Below are positions 1 through 10,716 of a DNA stretch of 64,000 bases, one piece after another (within the stretch, counting starts at the first letter, position 1; each line of letters opens with the position of its first letter). The translations under genes and the position numbers were made by a program. The notes under the pieces are model-generated. The model was not told the origin of the DNA, made no database searches, and saw only the letters and a list, made by a program, of their open reading frames with translations. The stretch is from Streptomyces acidiscabies (lineage in GTDB: Bacteria; Actinomycetota; Actinomycetes; Streptomycetales; Streptomycetaceae), in contig NZ_JAGJBY010000001.1 in assembly GCF_020010905.1 (NCBI RefSeq), forward strand, positions 2,066,001-2,130,000, written 5' to 3'.

Positions 1-1136
1 TCCAGACGTACTGCGTCGACGTCTACAACCCCACCCAGAAGGACGCGAAGTACCACGAGGCCGCGTGGAGCGGGACGTCGCTGGCCGCCAACAAGCGGGC
101 CGGGCAGATCGGGTGGATCCTCCAGAACTCCTATCCACAGGTCAACGACCTCGCCTCGCTCGCCCAGAAGGCCGGGATCAAGAGCGGGCTCACCGAGCAG
201 GACGCGGCGGCCGGTACGCAGGTGGCGATCTGGCGGTACTCGGACGGGGCTGACGTCGACGCGGTCGATCCGCAGGCGCGGCAGCTCGCCGACTATCTGG
301 AGAAGGCCGCCCGCGACGCCGCCGAGCCGTCGGCGTCCCTGACCGTCGACGTCCCGGCCGTCTCCGGCAAGCCCGGGGAGCTGCTCGGGCCGGTGACCGT
401 GCACACCGACGCCGGGACCGTGTCCGTGGCGCCGCCGCCGGACGCCGCGATCAGCGGGGTCAAGGTCGTCGACGCGGACGGGGAGGCGGTGACCTCCGCC
501 CGCGACGGGAGCCGGCTGTACTTCAAGGTGCCGGCCGAGGCGCCCGCCGGGTCCGCGCAGGTGACGCTCCAGGCGTCGACGACCGTGCCCGTCGGGCGGG
601 CGTTCGTCTCCGAGGGGCGCAGCCAGACGCAGATCCTCGCGGGGTCCAGTGAGTCGACGGTGTCCGCGAGCGCGGTGGCCAGCTGGGCCGAGGTGGGGGC
701 GGTGCCCGCGCTGTCGGCCTCCCGGGACTGTCTGCGCGGCGGCCTCGACATCACCGCGTCGAACAAGGGCGACCAGCCGTACACGTTCGCGCTGCTCACG
801 GCGGAATACACGGTCGGCGCGGGCGAGACCCGCACCTTCACGGTCCCCCTCCAGGAGGACCAGCTCTACGACTTCACGCTGACGACGCCCCAGGGCGCGG
901 CCCCCCGCTTCACCGGCATCCTCGACTGCAAGACCCAGTCCCGCACGACGTCGAACCTCGCAACGCAGACCCTCAGCGACCCCACGCCCGCGACAGTCCT
1001 CCCGGCCACCCCGACGAACCTCGCGGCAACGGGCACGGACAGCACGACCCCACTCATCGCCGGGACCGCCATCGGCCTGGTGCTCATCGGGGGGACGGCA
1101 CTGGTGCTGTCGGCCCGGAAGAACCAGGGGGCGTAG
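1..1136 (+). CDS. Cys-Gln thioester-bond surface protein with LAxTG sortase signal, 5' end missing
   Basis: The reading frame is open from base 3, so the gene begins outside the window (377 residues visible). The first visible codons encode QTYCVDVYNPTQ and residues 71-77 read GTQVAIW. These are the Cys and the TQxA-type Gln that form an internal thioester in the thioester (TQXA) domain. A beta-sandwich-like linker follows. The C-terminus has NLAATG, a hydrophobic helix (LIAGTAIGLVLIGGTALVL) and a basic tail (SARKNQGA): an LAxTG class E sortase signal. Expected to be anchored to peptidoglycan and able to bind a nucleophile covalently on a surface or partner. Family assignment is firm; the ligand is unknown. 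Confidence 0.9.
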   Translation, partial: QTYCVDVYNPTQKDAKYHEAAWSGTSLAANKRAGQIGWILQNSYPQVNDLASLAQKAGIKSGLTEQDAAAGTQVAIWRYSDGADVDAVDPQARQLADYLEKAARDAAEPSASLTVDVPAVSGKPGELLGPVTVHTDAGTVSVAPPPDAAISGVKVVDADGEAVTSARDGSRLYFKVPAEAPAGSAQVTLQASTTVPVGRAFVSEGRSQTQILAGSSESTVSASAVASWAEVGAVPALSASRDCLRGGLDITASNKGDQPYTFALLTAEYTVGAGETRTFTVPLQEDQLYDFTLTTPQGAAPRFTGILDCKTQSRTTSNLATQTLSDPTPATVLPATPTNLAATGTDSTTPLIAGTAIGLVLIGGTALVLSARKNQGA

Positions 1137-1302
1137 GAGGACCGGGGAGGCGACGTACGGTGACGCGGTCGTCACCCGCAGTCGGAGGGGGAGCCCCAGC
1201 TCACCCCACCCCCCGCCAACACGTTTCCTCGGAGGGATGGACGTACGGCAAGATGGGGTGTATCTGCCCACTGCCAGATCTCAAGTTGCCGGACGGTTTC
1301 TC

Positions 1303-2967
<1,665 letters not shown>

Positions 2968-2969
2968 CC

Positions 2970-3380
2970 TTGCGGCACATCTACCACTGCCCCCTGCGCT
3001 GGGCGGACATGGACGCCTACGGCCACGTCAACAACGTGGTCTTCCTCCGCTACCTGGAGGAAGCGCGCATCGACTTCCTGTTCCGTCCCGACAAGAACTT
3101 CCAGCAGGGGTCGGTGGTGTCGCGCCACGAGGTCGACTACAAACGGCAGTTGGTCCACCGGCACGCGCCGGTCACCATCGAGCTGTGGGTCACCGAGATA
3201 CGGGCCGCGTCCTTCACCGTGAGCTACGAGGTGAAGGACGAGGACGTCGTGTACGTCCGCGCCGCCACCGTCATCGTCCCGTTCGACTTCGAGACGGAGC
3301 GGCCCCGCCGGCTCACCGCGGAGGAGCGGGAGTTCCTGGCGGAGTACCGCGACGACCCGCAGGGGGCCGTCGCCGCATGA
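2970..3380 (+). CDS. Acyl-CoA thioesterase, hotdog fold (4HBT family)
   Basis: About 136 residues beginning LRHIYHCPLRWADMDAYGHV. The segment RWADMDAYGHVNNVVFLRYLEEAR is the 4HBT/YbgC-type active-site helix region, with the catalytic Asp in WADMD and the conserved HVNN. It hydrolyses acyl-CoA thioesters; the substrate cannot be told from sequence. The TTG start at 2970 lies 2 bp after the ettA stop, and longer in-frame starts lie inside ettA. The stop overlaps the next start (ATGA), so it is probably translationally coupled to the following gene. Confidence 0.88.
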   Translation: MRHIYHCPLRWADMDAYGHVNNVVFLRYLEEARIDFLFRPDKNFQQGSVVSRHEVDYKRQLVHRHAPVTIELWVTEIRAASFTVSYEVKDEDVVYVRAATVIVPFDFETERPRRLTAEEREFLAEYRDDPQGAVAA

Positions 3381-4048
3381 CGGTGCTCCATCTCGCCGAC
3401 GAGGGGGAGGCGTCCGACCTCGCCGCCTTCCTCTCCCGGCTGCTCCACTACGACCGCGGCGCGGCCGTCCGTCTCCAGGCGGCCGGCACCGCGCTCGCGG
3501 TCTTCGGCCGGCCGCCGTCCTTCGAAGTTCTCGCGGTACGGGCCGTGCGGCTCGCGAAGCCGTACGAGGACGGGCTCGACGCGAGCCTCGATGTCACCGT
3601 CTCCGCAGGGGAGTTGCTGGAGGGCGTCGACGAGAACGCGTCCGTCCTCGGGGTGCCGGGGGCGGTGACCGGGCCTCCCTGGGCCGGAGTTCTGCCTCCC
3701 AAGGGGGGCTGGCGCACCGAGGCCGGCCTGCCCGGCGTCGCCGAGCTGCGGGACCTCGTCGCCGGGGTCGTCGGTGAATTCCGGCGCCGCAGCGAGGAGT
3801 TGGCGGCCGAGCAGCGTACCCGGGCCGAGCTGGACCGGATCGGGCGGGAGATCTGGTCGCGTACGGTCGGGGCAACTCCCCTTCCCTTGCGGGCCGTTCA
3901 CGCCGCCCAGGCGCTTGGGTTCCTGCGGCCCGCCGGCCCGGACGTGAGCCTCTTCTCCTCCGGGGCGTGGCTGCGGCTGCGCACGGAGTACGGGTCGATC
4001 GCCGTACGGCGTGCGGGACTTGGGGACTTCGGGCTCAGCGTGCGCTGA
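3377..4048 (+). CDS. Conserved actinomycete protein of unknown function
   Basis: A 223-residue soluble protein with no signal peptide or membrane segment. It starts MTVLHLADEGEASDLAAFLS and has a helical Arg/Glu-rich stretch in the middle (EFRRRSEELAAEQRTRAELD). The ATG overlaps the thioesterase stop by 4 bp. I recognise it only as a type of protein often found behind this thioesterase in Streptomyces; no catalytic motif is visible. Coexpression with ettA and the thioesterase is inferred from spacing. Confidence 0.75.
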   Translation: MTVLHLADEGEASDLAAFLSRLLHYDRGAAVRLQAAGTALAVFGRPPSFEVLAVRAVRLAKPYEDGLDASLDVTVSAGELLEGVDENASVLGVPGAVTGPPWAGVLPPKGGWRTEAGLPGVAELRDLVAGVVGEFRRRSEELAAEQRTRAELDRIGREIWSRTVGATPLPLRAVHAAQALGFLRPAGPDVSLFSSGAWLRLRTEYGSIAVRRAGLGDFGLSVR

Positions 4049-4058
4049 ACTGCCGTGG

Positions 4059-4472
4059 CTACTCGGGGGCGTTGACCATCGACGCCGCCGCGTACGTCAA
4101 GTACTTCCACAGCGTCGCCTCGTGGTCCTCCGAGAGGTCCAGCGAGTCCACCGCGTCCCTCATGTGCTTCAGCCATGCGTCGTGCGCCGCCCTGTCCACC
4201 GTGAACGGCGCGTGGCGCATCCGCAGGCGCGGGTGGCCCCTGTTGTCGCTGTACGTCGTCGGGCCGCCCCAGTACTGCATCAGGAACAGCGTCAGGCGCT
4301 CCTCCGCCGGGCCCAGGTCCTCCTCCGGGTACATCGGCTTCAGGATCGGGTCCTCGGCCACGCCCTCGTAGAAACGGTGGACCAGACGGCGGAAGGTCTC
4401 CTCGCCGCCGACCTGCTCGTAGAAGGTCTGCTCCTGGAGTGTGCCGCGCCGGATCTCATTCACGCCTCCCAT
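4059..4472 (-). CDS. glbO: Group II truncated haemoglobin (trHbO)
   Basis: A 137-residue 2-on-2 globin. The B helix contains HRFYEGV (Tyr B10), and RMRHAPF carries the proximal His F8 that ligates haem iron. AHDAWLKHM supplies the Trp G8 typical of group II. Likely cytosolic, with roles in oxygen chemistry, nitric oxide or peroxide detoxification known for the family. Convergent with the upstream plus-strand gene (10 bp gap). ATG at 4472 is used; a GTG three codons later lies immediately behind GGGAGGC, which is too close to serve as its ribosome site. Confidence 0.92.
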   Translation of the reverse strand: MGGVNEIRRGTLQEQTFYEQVGGEETFRRLVHRFYEGVAEDPILKPMYPEEDLGPAEERLTLFLMQYWGGPTTYSDNRGHPRLRMRHAPFTVDRAAHDAWLKHMRDAVDSLDLSEDHEATLWKYLTYAAASMVNAPE

Positions 4473-4555
4473 GGTCTCAGATCGGTGGGACCAGGACCTT
4501 AGGCCTAGGACCTCGTCTGTTCGCCGGGGGCGCTGTTTCGGGTCACAGTGGGGGG

Positions 4556-5467
4556 ATGGGTGTGCGGGAGCTGGTGCGGGTCGTCGAGGAGAGCGGGGTG
4601 TTCGCCGGGGAGCCGTTGTGGCGGGAGGCGTTTCTTGCCGTGCCTCGGCATCTGTTCGTGCCCTATTTCTACGTCGCCGGGGTGGGTGGGTATCGGCGGG
4701 TGTGGAAGGAGGATCCCGATCCTCGGGTGCGGGAGCGGTGGTGGCGGGGGGTTTATGAGGATGTGCCGCTTGCTACCCGGGTGCGGGACGGGGAGCTGGT
4801 TTCGTCCAGTAGTCAGCCGTCGCTCATGGCTCTGATGCTGGTTGCCCTTGATGTGCGGGACGGGGATCGGGTGCTTGAGGTGGGGGCCGGGAGTGGGTAC
4901 AACGCCGGGTTGCTGGCTCATCGGCTGGGGGATCGGGGGGTGGTCAGTGTCGATCTTGAGCCGGAGATTGTGGAGTCTGCTCGGCGGCATCTCGCCGATG
5001 CGGGGTGTCGGCCGACGGTTGTGGTGGGGGACGGGGCTCGGGGGGTGCCCGAGGGGGCTCCGTACGATCGTGTCGTCGCGACTTGTGGGGTTCGTACCGT
5101 GCCTGAGGCCTGGGTGCGGCAGTGTCGGGTCGGGGGGCGGATTCTGGTGCCGGTTGCGTCGGGGTTGGTGTTGTTGCGGGTGGTGGGGGAGGGGCGGGCT
5201 GAGGGGAGGTTTTTGGGGACGCCTGCTTATTTTGTGCAGCTGAGGGGGGTGGGGGAGCGGCGGGAAGGGGTGGAGGTGGAGGGGGAGGAGGGGTTTCGGT
5301 TCATGGCTGGGTTGGTGGAGGGGGTGGTGGGGGCGGGGGAGGCGTATGAGGTGTGGGAGAGGGAGGGGCGGCCTGGGCGGGAGCGGTTTGGGGTGAGCGT
5401 GGAGGGTGGGAGGGTTTGGGCTTGGCTGGATTCGCCGGGTGGGGCTTGTTCGTGGGTGCTGCGGTGA
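4556..5467 (+). CDS. Protein-L-isoaspartate O-methyltransferase-like SAM methyltransferase
   Basis: A 303-residue PCMT-fold protein. The N-terminal PRHLFVPYFY resembles the PCMT substrate-entry region. SSSQPSLMALML is the conserved S-x-S-x-P-x-x motif, VLEVGAGSGYNAGLL is SAM motif I and VVSVDLEPEI is motif II. A C-terminal extension of about 110 residues goes beyond the classical enzyme, as in actinomycete PCMT-like proteins sometimes used to methylate peptides. The coding strand is strikingly G-rich (many GGG and GTG codons, and unusually many T-ending codons) compared with its neighbours. No peptide precursor is visible next to it, so repair of damaged proteins is the conservative call. Confidence 0.85.
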   Translation: MGVRELVRVVEESGVFAGEPLWREAFLAVPRHLFVPYFYVAGVGGYRRVWKEDPDPRVRERWWRGVYEDVPLATRVRDGELVSSSSQPSLMALMLVALDVRDGDRVLEVGAGSGYNAGLLAHRLGDRGVVSVDLEPEIVESARRHLADAGCRPTVVVGDGARGVPEGAPYDRVVATCGVRTVPEAWVRQCRVGGRILVPVASGLVLLRVVGEGRAEGRFLGTPAYFVQLRGVGERREGVEVEGEEGFRFMAGLVEGVVGAGEAYEVWEREGRPGRERFGVSVEGGRVWAWLDSPGGACSWVLR

Positions 5468-5523
5468 TGCCTACGGGGGTGGTGGGTTTGGGTGTGTGGC
5501 GGGTGCGGGTGCGTTGTGGTTGA

Positions 5524-5549
5524 TCGCGCAGTTCCCCGCGCCCCTAAAA
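5524..5549. repeat. 26 bp interspersed repeat, copy 1
   Basis: The core GCGCAGTTCCCCGCGCCCCT, together with flanking bases, matches 54649-54674 exactly over 26 bp in inverse orientation. I recall closely similar strings being common between Streptomyces genes. It lies just before the hairpin at 5552-5586. Confidence 0.8.
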
Positions 5550-5551
5550 AG

Positions 5552-5586
5552 ACGTGGCTGGTGCCGGGGGTCGGCAGCAGCCACGT
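5552..5586. terminator. Bidirectional hairpin between converging genes
   Basis: ACGTGGCTG (5552-5560) and CAGCCACGT (5578-5586) are perfect 9 bp arms around a 17 nt loop. A run of A precedes it on the plus strand and T-rich sequence follows, which suits termination of both the methyltransferase and the FHA gene. Confidence 0.75.
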
Positions 5587-5609
5587 ACTCGTTGTGGGGT
5601 TTTGTTTTG

Positions 5610-8030
5610 TTAGCCGCGTCTGATCGTGATCGTTGTCCAGGCTCCTACGTGTACCCGGTCGCCGTCTTGCAGCGGGATCGGGACGAAGGGCTGGATCGGT
5701 TCCTCGCCGTTGTTCACCGTGGTGCCGTTTGTGGAGTTCTGGTCCACTACCGCCCAGGTGCCGTCCGGTTGTTGGACCAGGACCGCGTGTTGGTGGGAGA
5801 CGCCGGGGTCCTCCGGGGGGACCGAGAGGTCGATGTCCGGGGTTTCGCCCGTGGAGTGGCGGCGGCGGCCGATCGTTACCTGGTTGCCCGTGAGGGTGCG
5901 TTGCTGTTCCGGGGAGTAGGCCGGGAGGTTCAGGCCTGCTGCCTCGGGGCCCGAGCGCTGCATCATCGCCATGAAGTAGTCGCGGTCGGGGCCTACCGTT
6001 GCCATCCAGGTGCCGCCCGGGGTTGAGCCGGGCTGGGGGTAGCCGTAGCCGCCGCCGGGGGTGCCGGAGGTCGGGGGGGAGATGACCCAGTCGTCCTCGG
6101 CGCCGCCGAACGCGGGGCCGGGCGGGGAACCTGCGCCGGTGGGGTTGCCCTGTTGGGGGAACCTTGGCGGGGCTGTTGCGCCTGCCTGCTGGAATGCCTG
6201 GGGGGAGCCTGCTGTGCCGGGGCCGTTCGGGCCTGGGCGTGAGGGGTCGCCGAAGGGGTTGGGGGTGCCGGGGCCGTTCTGGCCGCCGGGGCCGCCGGGT
6301 CCGCCCTGGTTACCCGGTCCACCAGGGCCGCCGGGTGCGCCGAACCCGCCGGGGGTGCCCGCCGGGTTGCCGTCGCGGCCGGGGAACTGTCCGCCGGGGC
6401 TTGTGGTGTCCCGGCCGCTGAACAGGCCTGCGGGGGCGCCGCTGCGGCTGCCGAAGTCGTCGGCTCCTTCGCGTCCGCCGAAGGGTCCGCCGGGGCCGTT
6501 CGGGTCTGAGGCTTCGCGTCCGCCGAAGGCACCGGGCCCGCCGGGGCCTGCTCCCTCACGTCCGCCGAAAGGTCCGCCGGGGCCGCTGGGGTTGGAGGCT
6601 TCGCGTCCGCCGAAGGGTCCGCCGGGGCCGTTCGGGTCCGAGGCTTCGCGTCCGCCGAAGGCACCGGCTCCGCCGGGGCCTGCTCCCTCACGTCCGCCGA
6701 AGGGTCCGCCCGGACCGTTCGGGTTCTGCGCCTCGCGTCCACCGAAGCCACCGGCTCCGCCCGGTCCGCCGGACCCCGGCGACCCCTCCCGGCCCCCGAA
6801 GGCGCCGGGACCGGTCGACCCTGGGGCCCCCGTCCCCGTACCGGCGTCGCGGCCGAAGCCGCCGCCCGACGTCGGCGGGGGACCTCCCGGCCGTCCGCCG
6901 AACGGCGGTGCGCCGGTGGAACCCGAGGGCTCGCCGCCGAAGGGAATCGGTTCGGCGGGACGGTTCACGCGGGACGGGCTGGAGCCCTGGTAGTCGAAGG
7001 AGTCACCGTTGCCGTAGGAAGGGGCGGGGTAGCGCGCACCGGCGGGGCCACCGGCGCCGCCGGGTCCACCGGGACCCTCGGGTGCACCGGGGCCACCGGG
7101 TATGCCGGGCGCGCCGGAGCCACCCTGCCCACCGGGACCGCCGAAGTTGCCGGGGCCGCCGGTCGTAGGGGGACCGCTGTAGCCGCCGGGCGCACCGGAG
7201 CCTTCGGTCCCGCCGAAGCCACGAGCCCTGCCGGGGCCGCCGGGCCCACCGGGGTTGCCAGGCCCGCCGGACCCACCAGGTCCGCCGAAGCCGCTGCCTC
7301 CACCGGGCCCACCGGGTCGGCCGGAATCACCAAAACCGTCGGACCCACCGAAGCCGCTGGAACCGCCAGGCCCACCGGACCCACCGGGACCGCCGAAGCC
7401 ACCAGCACCTCCGGGACCACCGGCACCGGGACCACCGGAGCCAGGTCCACCGGACCCGCCGGGGCCACCAAAACCACCGGCGCCACCAGAGCCAGGCCCA
7501 CCAGCACCGGGTCCACCGAAGTCACCCGCGCCAGGCCCACCCCGTCGGCCGGAGTCCCCGAAGCCACCAGGCCCCCCGGACCCGCCAGGCCCACCGGGAC
7601 CCGCAGGCCCACCAGGACCCCCAGGTCCGCCGTAGCCCCCCGCTCCCCCCGCCCCTCCGAACCCGCCACCCGGCGAGTTCGACGGACGAGGCGCGGCCGG
7701 CGTGTACGACGTAGCCGTGTTCGTCAGGAAGTTCCACCGGCACTCCTCGCAGAACGGCGCGCCCCCTTCGCGGGGCGTCCGGCACTGCGGGCACAGCTCG
7801 GCCTCCTGGCCGGGTACGGCGGAGAGGTGGCGCCCGCCACCAGGGCCTCCACCGGGGCCACCGGGTCCCCCGGGACCGCCCGGCTGACCCGGCGGCGGAG
7901 GGAAGCCGTATCCGCCGGGCGGCGGAGGCGGCGGCGGTGGAGGCGGAGGTACGGCACCGGCCATGCGGTGACCGCAGACCTCGCACCAGTCGTCGGAACC
8001 CGACTGGTGTCCGTTCGGGCAGGTCGGCAT
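5610..8030 (-). CDS. FHA-domain protein with zinc ribbons and a collagen-like Gly/Pro-rich linker
   Basis: 806 residues. The N-terminus has a possible zinc site (C4, H8, C16, C19), an 11-residue proline run, then a CxxC...CxxC ribbon (C80, C83, C94, C97). Residues of about 115-640 are low-complexity Gly/Pro sequence, including six 14-15 residue repeats built on PGGPFGGRE (about 6465-6745). The C-terminal 115 residues form an FHA domain with [16 protein letters not shown] and NSTNGT, which binds phosphothreonine. It is the last gene of the PknG-like operon, 40 bp after the vWA gene, so it is a likely phospho-dependent adaptor or substrate of that kinase. The role of the repeat tract is unknown. 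Confidence 0.9.
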   Translation of the reverse strand: MPTCPNGHQSGSDDWCEVCGHRMAGAVPPPPPPPPPPPGGYGFPPPPGQPGGPGGPGGPGGGPGGGRHLSAVPGQEAELCPQCRTPREGGAPFCEECRWNFLTNTATSYTPAAPRPSNSPGGGFGGAGGAGGYGGPGGPGGPAGPGGPGGSGGPGGFGDSGRRGGPGAGDFGGPGAGGPGSGGAGGFGGPGGSGGPGSGGPGAGGPGGAGGFGGPGGSGGPGGSSGFGGSDGFGDSGRPGGPGGGSGFGGPGGSGGPGNPGGPGGPGRARGFGGTEGSGAPGGYSGPPTTGGPGNFGGPGGQGGSGAPGIPGGPGAPEGPGGPGGAGGPAGARYPAPSYGNGDSFDYQGSSPSRVNRPAEPIPFGGEPSGSTGAPPFGGRPGGPPPTSGGGFGRDAGTGTGAPGSTGPGAFGGREGSPGSGGPGGAGGFGGREAQNPNGPGGPFGGREGAGPGGAGAFGGREASDPNGPGGPFGGREASNPSGPGGPFGGREGAGPGGPGAFGGREASDPNGPGGPFGGREGADDFGSRSGAPAGLFSGRDTTSPGGQFPGRDGNPAGTPGGFGAPGGPGGPGNQGGPGGPGGQNGPGTPNPFGDPSRPGPNGPGTAGSPQAFQQAGATAPPRFPQQGNPTGAGSPPGPAFGGAEDDWVISPPTSGTPGGGYGYPQPGSTPGGTWMATVGPDRDYFMAMMQRSGPEAAGLNLPAYSPEQQRTLTGNQVTIGRRRHSTGETPDIDLSVPPEDPGVSHQHAVLVQQPDGTWAVVDQNSTNGTTVNNGEEPIQPFVPIPLQDGDRVHVGAWTTITIRRG

Positions 8031-8070
8031 GTCGGCGCGTCCCCCTTTCCTTACCTGTGTCGCTTCGGCG

Positions 8071-9417
8071 TCACTTCTTCACACGAACTGTCTTTGTGGA
8101 CCGGGTTTCGAGAGTCATCTCGTCGGCCTCGGCCACCTTCGCCTTCAACCGCACAGTACCTGTCGTGGCATCGACCACGTCCACCACCTTCGCAAGCAGT
8201 TTCGCAGTATCCGCGTTCCCCGAGACACTCGCGAGCTGCACGGCCCGGCCGAGCTTGGCCGTTGCGCCGTCCATATCGCCCGCTTTGCGCAAGTCCAGCC
8301 CCTGTTGGATGACTTGGGCCAGTTCGGCCTGTCCGGTGTAGTGCGCGACCTGCGGATTGATGGACGTGGAGGCGGTCATGTCGTCGGTCCACACGGCCCT
8401 CACCAGCCCTTGCGCGCCGAGGTTCTGGACGCTTCCGTCCGCCTGCGGTACGACGAGCGAGACGCGGGCCGCGAGCATCTCCTGCCCGAGTCCGGCACCC
8501 GGCACCTCCACGCAGACGTGGTAGTCGCGGGACTCGTCTCCCCAGGATCCGGTCGGGTAATCCCCGGACCGGGGACCGGACTCGGTGCGCCGCGAGGTCA
8601 ACTCCTCGACGGTGGGCGCGACCTGCTTGACGAACTTGACCGTCGTGCCGACCGGCGTCCACAACCTCAGGGCCACGTCAGCGACTTCCTTGCCCATCGC
8701 CGTCTCCATCATCTGCGTGAAGTCGGCGGAGAGCCCGGCGGGGTCGGCGACGATGTCGGCGCTGCCGAGCAGGGCGGACGCGATCCCTGTGACTTCTTTC
8801 ACTTCCCAGTCGGTGCCGACGCCGCGTGCGTCACACGTGAACTGTCCCGCGCAGTGGTCGAGGGTCGCCTTGAGCGCCTCGGGCTCCTCGTGCTCGTTGC
8901 GCCCGTCGGTCAGCACGATGCCGTGCCGGATCGCGACGTCCGTCGAGGACAGCAGCCGTTCCGCGAGCCGCAGCCAGGTTCCGATCGCCGTACCGCCCCC
9001 GGCGCTGAGCTTGCGCAACGCCTGTTTGGCCTGCTCACGGGTGGCCGCGTCGGCGACCGCGAGGCGTCCGGCGCCCGGGTACACCTCTTTCGCGACGTGC
9101 GTCCCGGCGATCACCGCGAAGTGCACGCCGTCGCGTACGGCGTCGATCGCCGCGGCCGTCGCCTCGCGGGCGCCGCGCATCTTCGTCGGCGGGTAGTCCA
9201 TCGACCCCGAGCAGTCGACCATGATCGCGACGGCGGCGGAGGGGCCCTGCGTCGGTGAGTAGAGGTGCGGCGAGGCGACCGCGCCGCCGACGGTGCCGCC
9301 GCCGGTCGAGGTGACCGTGACGATCGCGTTCACCTCGCGACCGCCCTCGGGCAGGTACTCGTTCTGGTAGACGTCCACCGCGAATTGCGGCACGTTGGAC
9401 TTGGAAAAATTGGCCAT
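8071..9417 (-). CDS. von Willebrand factor A (vWA) domain protein
   Basis: 448 residues, soluble. The vWA domain has the MIDAS motif DCSGS at residues 68-72, a downstream GGGTAIGTW Thr and an LTDGRNEHEE Asp, so a metal-dependent adhesion site appears intact. A C-terminal beta-rich part (residues ~230-350) and a short helical tail follow. The ATG at 9417 gives MANFSKSNVPQFAVDVYQNE; a TTG three codons upstream is also possible. It sits between the PP2C and FHA genes, an arrangement like the vWA member of TerY-P type kinase/phosphatase sets. A scaffold role in phospho-signalling is inferred. Confidence 0.88.
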   Translation of the reverse strand: MANFSKSNVPQFAVDVYQNEYLPEGGREVNAIVTVTSTGGGTVGGAVASPHLYSPTQGPSAAVAIMVDCSGSMDYPPTKMRGAREATAAAIDAVRDGVHFAVIAGTHVAKEVYPGAGRLAVADAATREQAKQALRKLSAGGGTAIGTWLRLAERLLSSTDVAIRHGIVLTDGRNEHEEPEALKATLDHCAGQFTCDARGVGTDWEVKEVTGIASALLGSADIVADPAGLSADFTQMMETAMGKEVADVALRLWTPVGTTVKFVKQVAPTVEELTSRRTESGPRSGDYPTGSWGDESRDYHVCVEVPGAGLGQEMLAARVSLVVPQADGSVQNLGAQGLVRAVWTDDMTASTSINPQVAHYTGQAELAQVIQQGLDLRKAGDMDGATAKLGRAVQLASVSGNADTAKLLAKVVDVVDATTGTVRLKAKVAEADEMTLETRSTKTVRVKK

Positions 9418-9513
9418 ACTGCTCAAATCCCCCTGTGAGTGCGGCCGTTGAGCCGCGATGCGCTGACCGGAGCGGACCCGGCCCCCACCGGGTACCCGCT
9501 TCGGACCGATACC

Positions 9514-10713
9514 TCAGAGCGATCCTGCCCCCATCGCAGCCGCCGGGAACGGCACGACCGCCACTGTTACGTTGTCGTGGCCCCCACCGTCCAGCGCGTG
9601 CCCGACCAGCACCCGCGCGCTGTGCAGCGGACGCGCCGCCGCGTCGAGCGGCAGCACCTGCGCCATCTCCTGAGCCGCCTCCGCGTAGTTCCACAGCCCG
9701 TCCGTGCACACGACGACCACTCCGGGCCGATCCGGCTTGAACGACGCGGTGTGCGGCTCCAGTTCGTACGCGTCCGCGCCGAGCCACCCGGTGATCGCGT
9801 GGGCGCGCTCGTCGGCGTACGCCTCGGCCTCGTTCATCAGGCCCGCGGACACCATCTGCGCGGCCCACGAGTCGTCCTCGGTGAGCCGGACGGCCGGGGT
9901 CGCGCGGTCGGCGGGCACCCAGTACGCGCGGCTGTCGCCGACCCAGCCGACGACGAGGAGTCCGGGCGTCACGACCGTACCGACGATCGTGCAGGCCGGG
10001 GCGTTCTGGTGCGGGGAGTGCTCGCGGGCGCCGCCGTCCTCGTCGGCCAGGGCGTTCACCGCGCGCGCGGCGGCCACGATCGCGTCGTGCAGGGCCTGTT
10101 GGGGGTGCGTGCCCTGCGGGAGCGCCGCGAGGACCGTGTCGTGCGCGGCCAGGGCGGCGGCCTCCGACGCCTCGTCCGGGCGGGTCGCCGAGGAGACGCC
10201 GTCGCACACGATCGCGACGCTCGCCGGAGCGCCGTCCGGCAGGACGGCCGTACCGACCGCGAACGAGTCCTCGTTGCGGTGGTGGCGAAGGCCCCGGTCG
10301 CTGACGGCGGCCAGTGGGCCGAACTCCCGTTCCATGTGGTCGCGTTCGCGGGGCTGGGCGTGGCCGCAGTTCTCGCAGTAGCCGTCACCGTCGACCAGGC
10401 CGACCCGGCAGGCGACGCAGAGCTTCGCCGCCTCGGCCGCGGCTCTGGGGTCGGGGGCCTGGAGGGGGTATTCCTCGGGCTCGGCCTCGGGCTCGGGCTC
10501 CGGGGCCTGCGGCCGGTCGAAGCGCACACCGGCCGGGTCCGCCGAACCGTTGAGGGTCAGCGTCGGATGGTCGTCCGGGCGCGGTGGCACGGCCGACAGG
10601 TCGTATCCGCACGCGCCGCAGTAGCGGTCCCCCGACTCCAGGGGCTCCGCGCAGCTCGGGCACGTCGGCAGGGCTGCCGTGGGGGGCGTGTGCGACGGGG
10701 GCATCTGCGACAT
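9514..10713 (-). CDS. PP2C-family Ser/Thr protein phosphatase with zinc-ribbon N-terminus
   Basis: 399 residues. There are two CxxC pairs near the start (C18, C21, C32, C35) and a second ribbon (LCVACRVG...YCENCGH) before the catalytic domain. PP2C metal motifs are all present: RHHRNEDSF, VCDGVSS, GWVGDSRAYW, VCTDGLWNY and GGHDNVTV. It should remove phosphate from Ser/Thr proteins using two metal ions in the cytosol. The ATG at 10713 lies 3 bp past the kinase stop, indicating coupled translation, and it is the natural antagonist of the adjacent kinase. Confidence 0.93.
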   Translation of the reverse strand: MSQMPPSHTPPTAALPTCPSCAEPLESGDRYCGACGYDLSAVPPRPDDHPTLTLNGSADPAGVRFDRPQAPEPEPEAEPEEYPLQAPDPRAAAEAAKLCVACRVGLVDGDGYCENCGHAQPRERDHMEREFGPLAAVSDRGLRHHRNEDSFAVGTAVLPDGAPASVAIVCDGVSSATRPDEASEAAALAAHDTVLAALPQGTHPQQALHDAIVAAARAVNALADEDGGAREHSPHQNAPACTIVGTVVTPGLLVVGWVGDSRAYWVPADRATPAVRLTEDDSWAAQMVSAGLMNEAEAYADERAHAITGWLGADAYELEPHTASFKPDRPGVVVVCTDGLWNYAEAAQEMAQVLPLDAAARPLHSARVLVGHALDGGGHDNVTVAVVPFPAAAMGAGSL

Positions 10714-10716
10714 CAA

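Noticed and set aside
1237..1302. Upstream ATG start for EttA
   Set aside because: Adds 22 residues not found in the family; the TTG at 1303 restores the conserved MAEYIYTMRK start.
6061..7635. Pro-rich plus-strand frames with PPGPPG repeats
   Set aside because: They are the complement of the Gly/Pro tract of the FHA gene; they lack start context and any folded domain.
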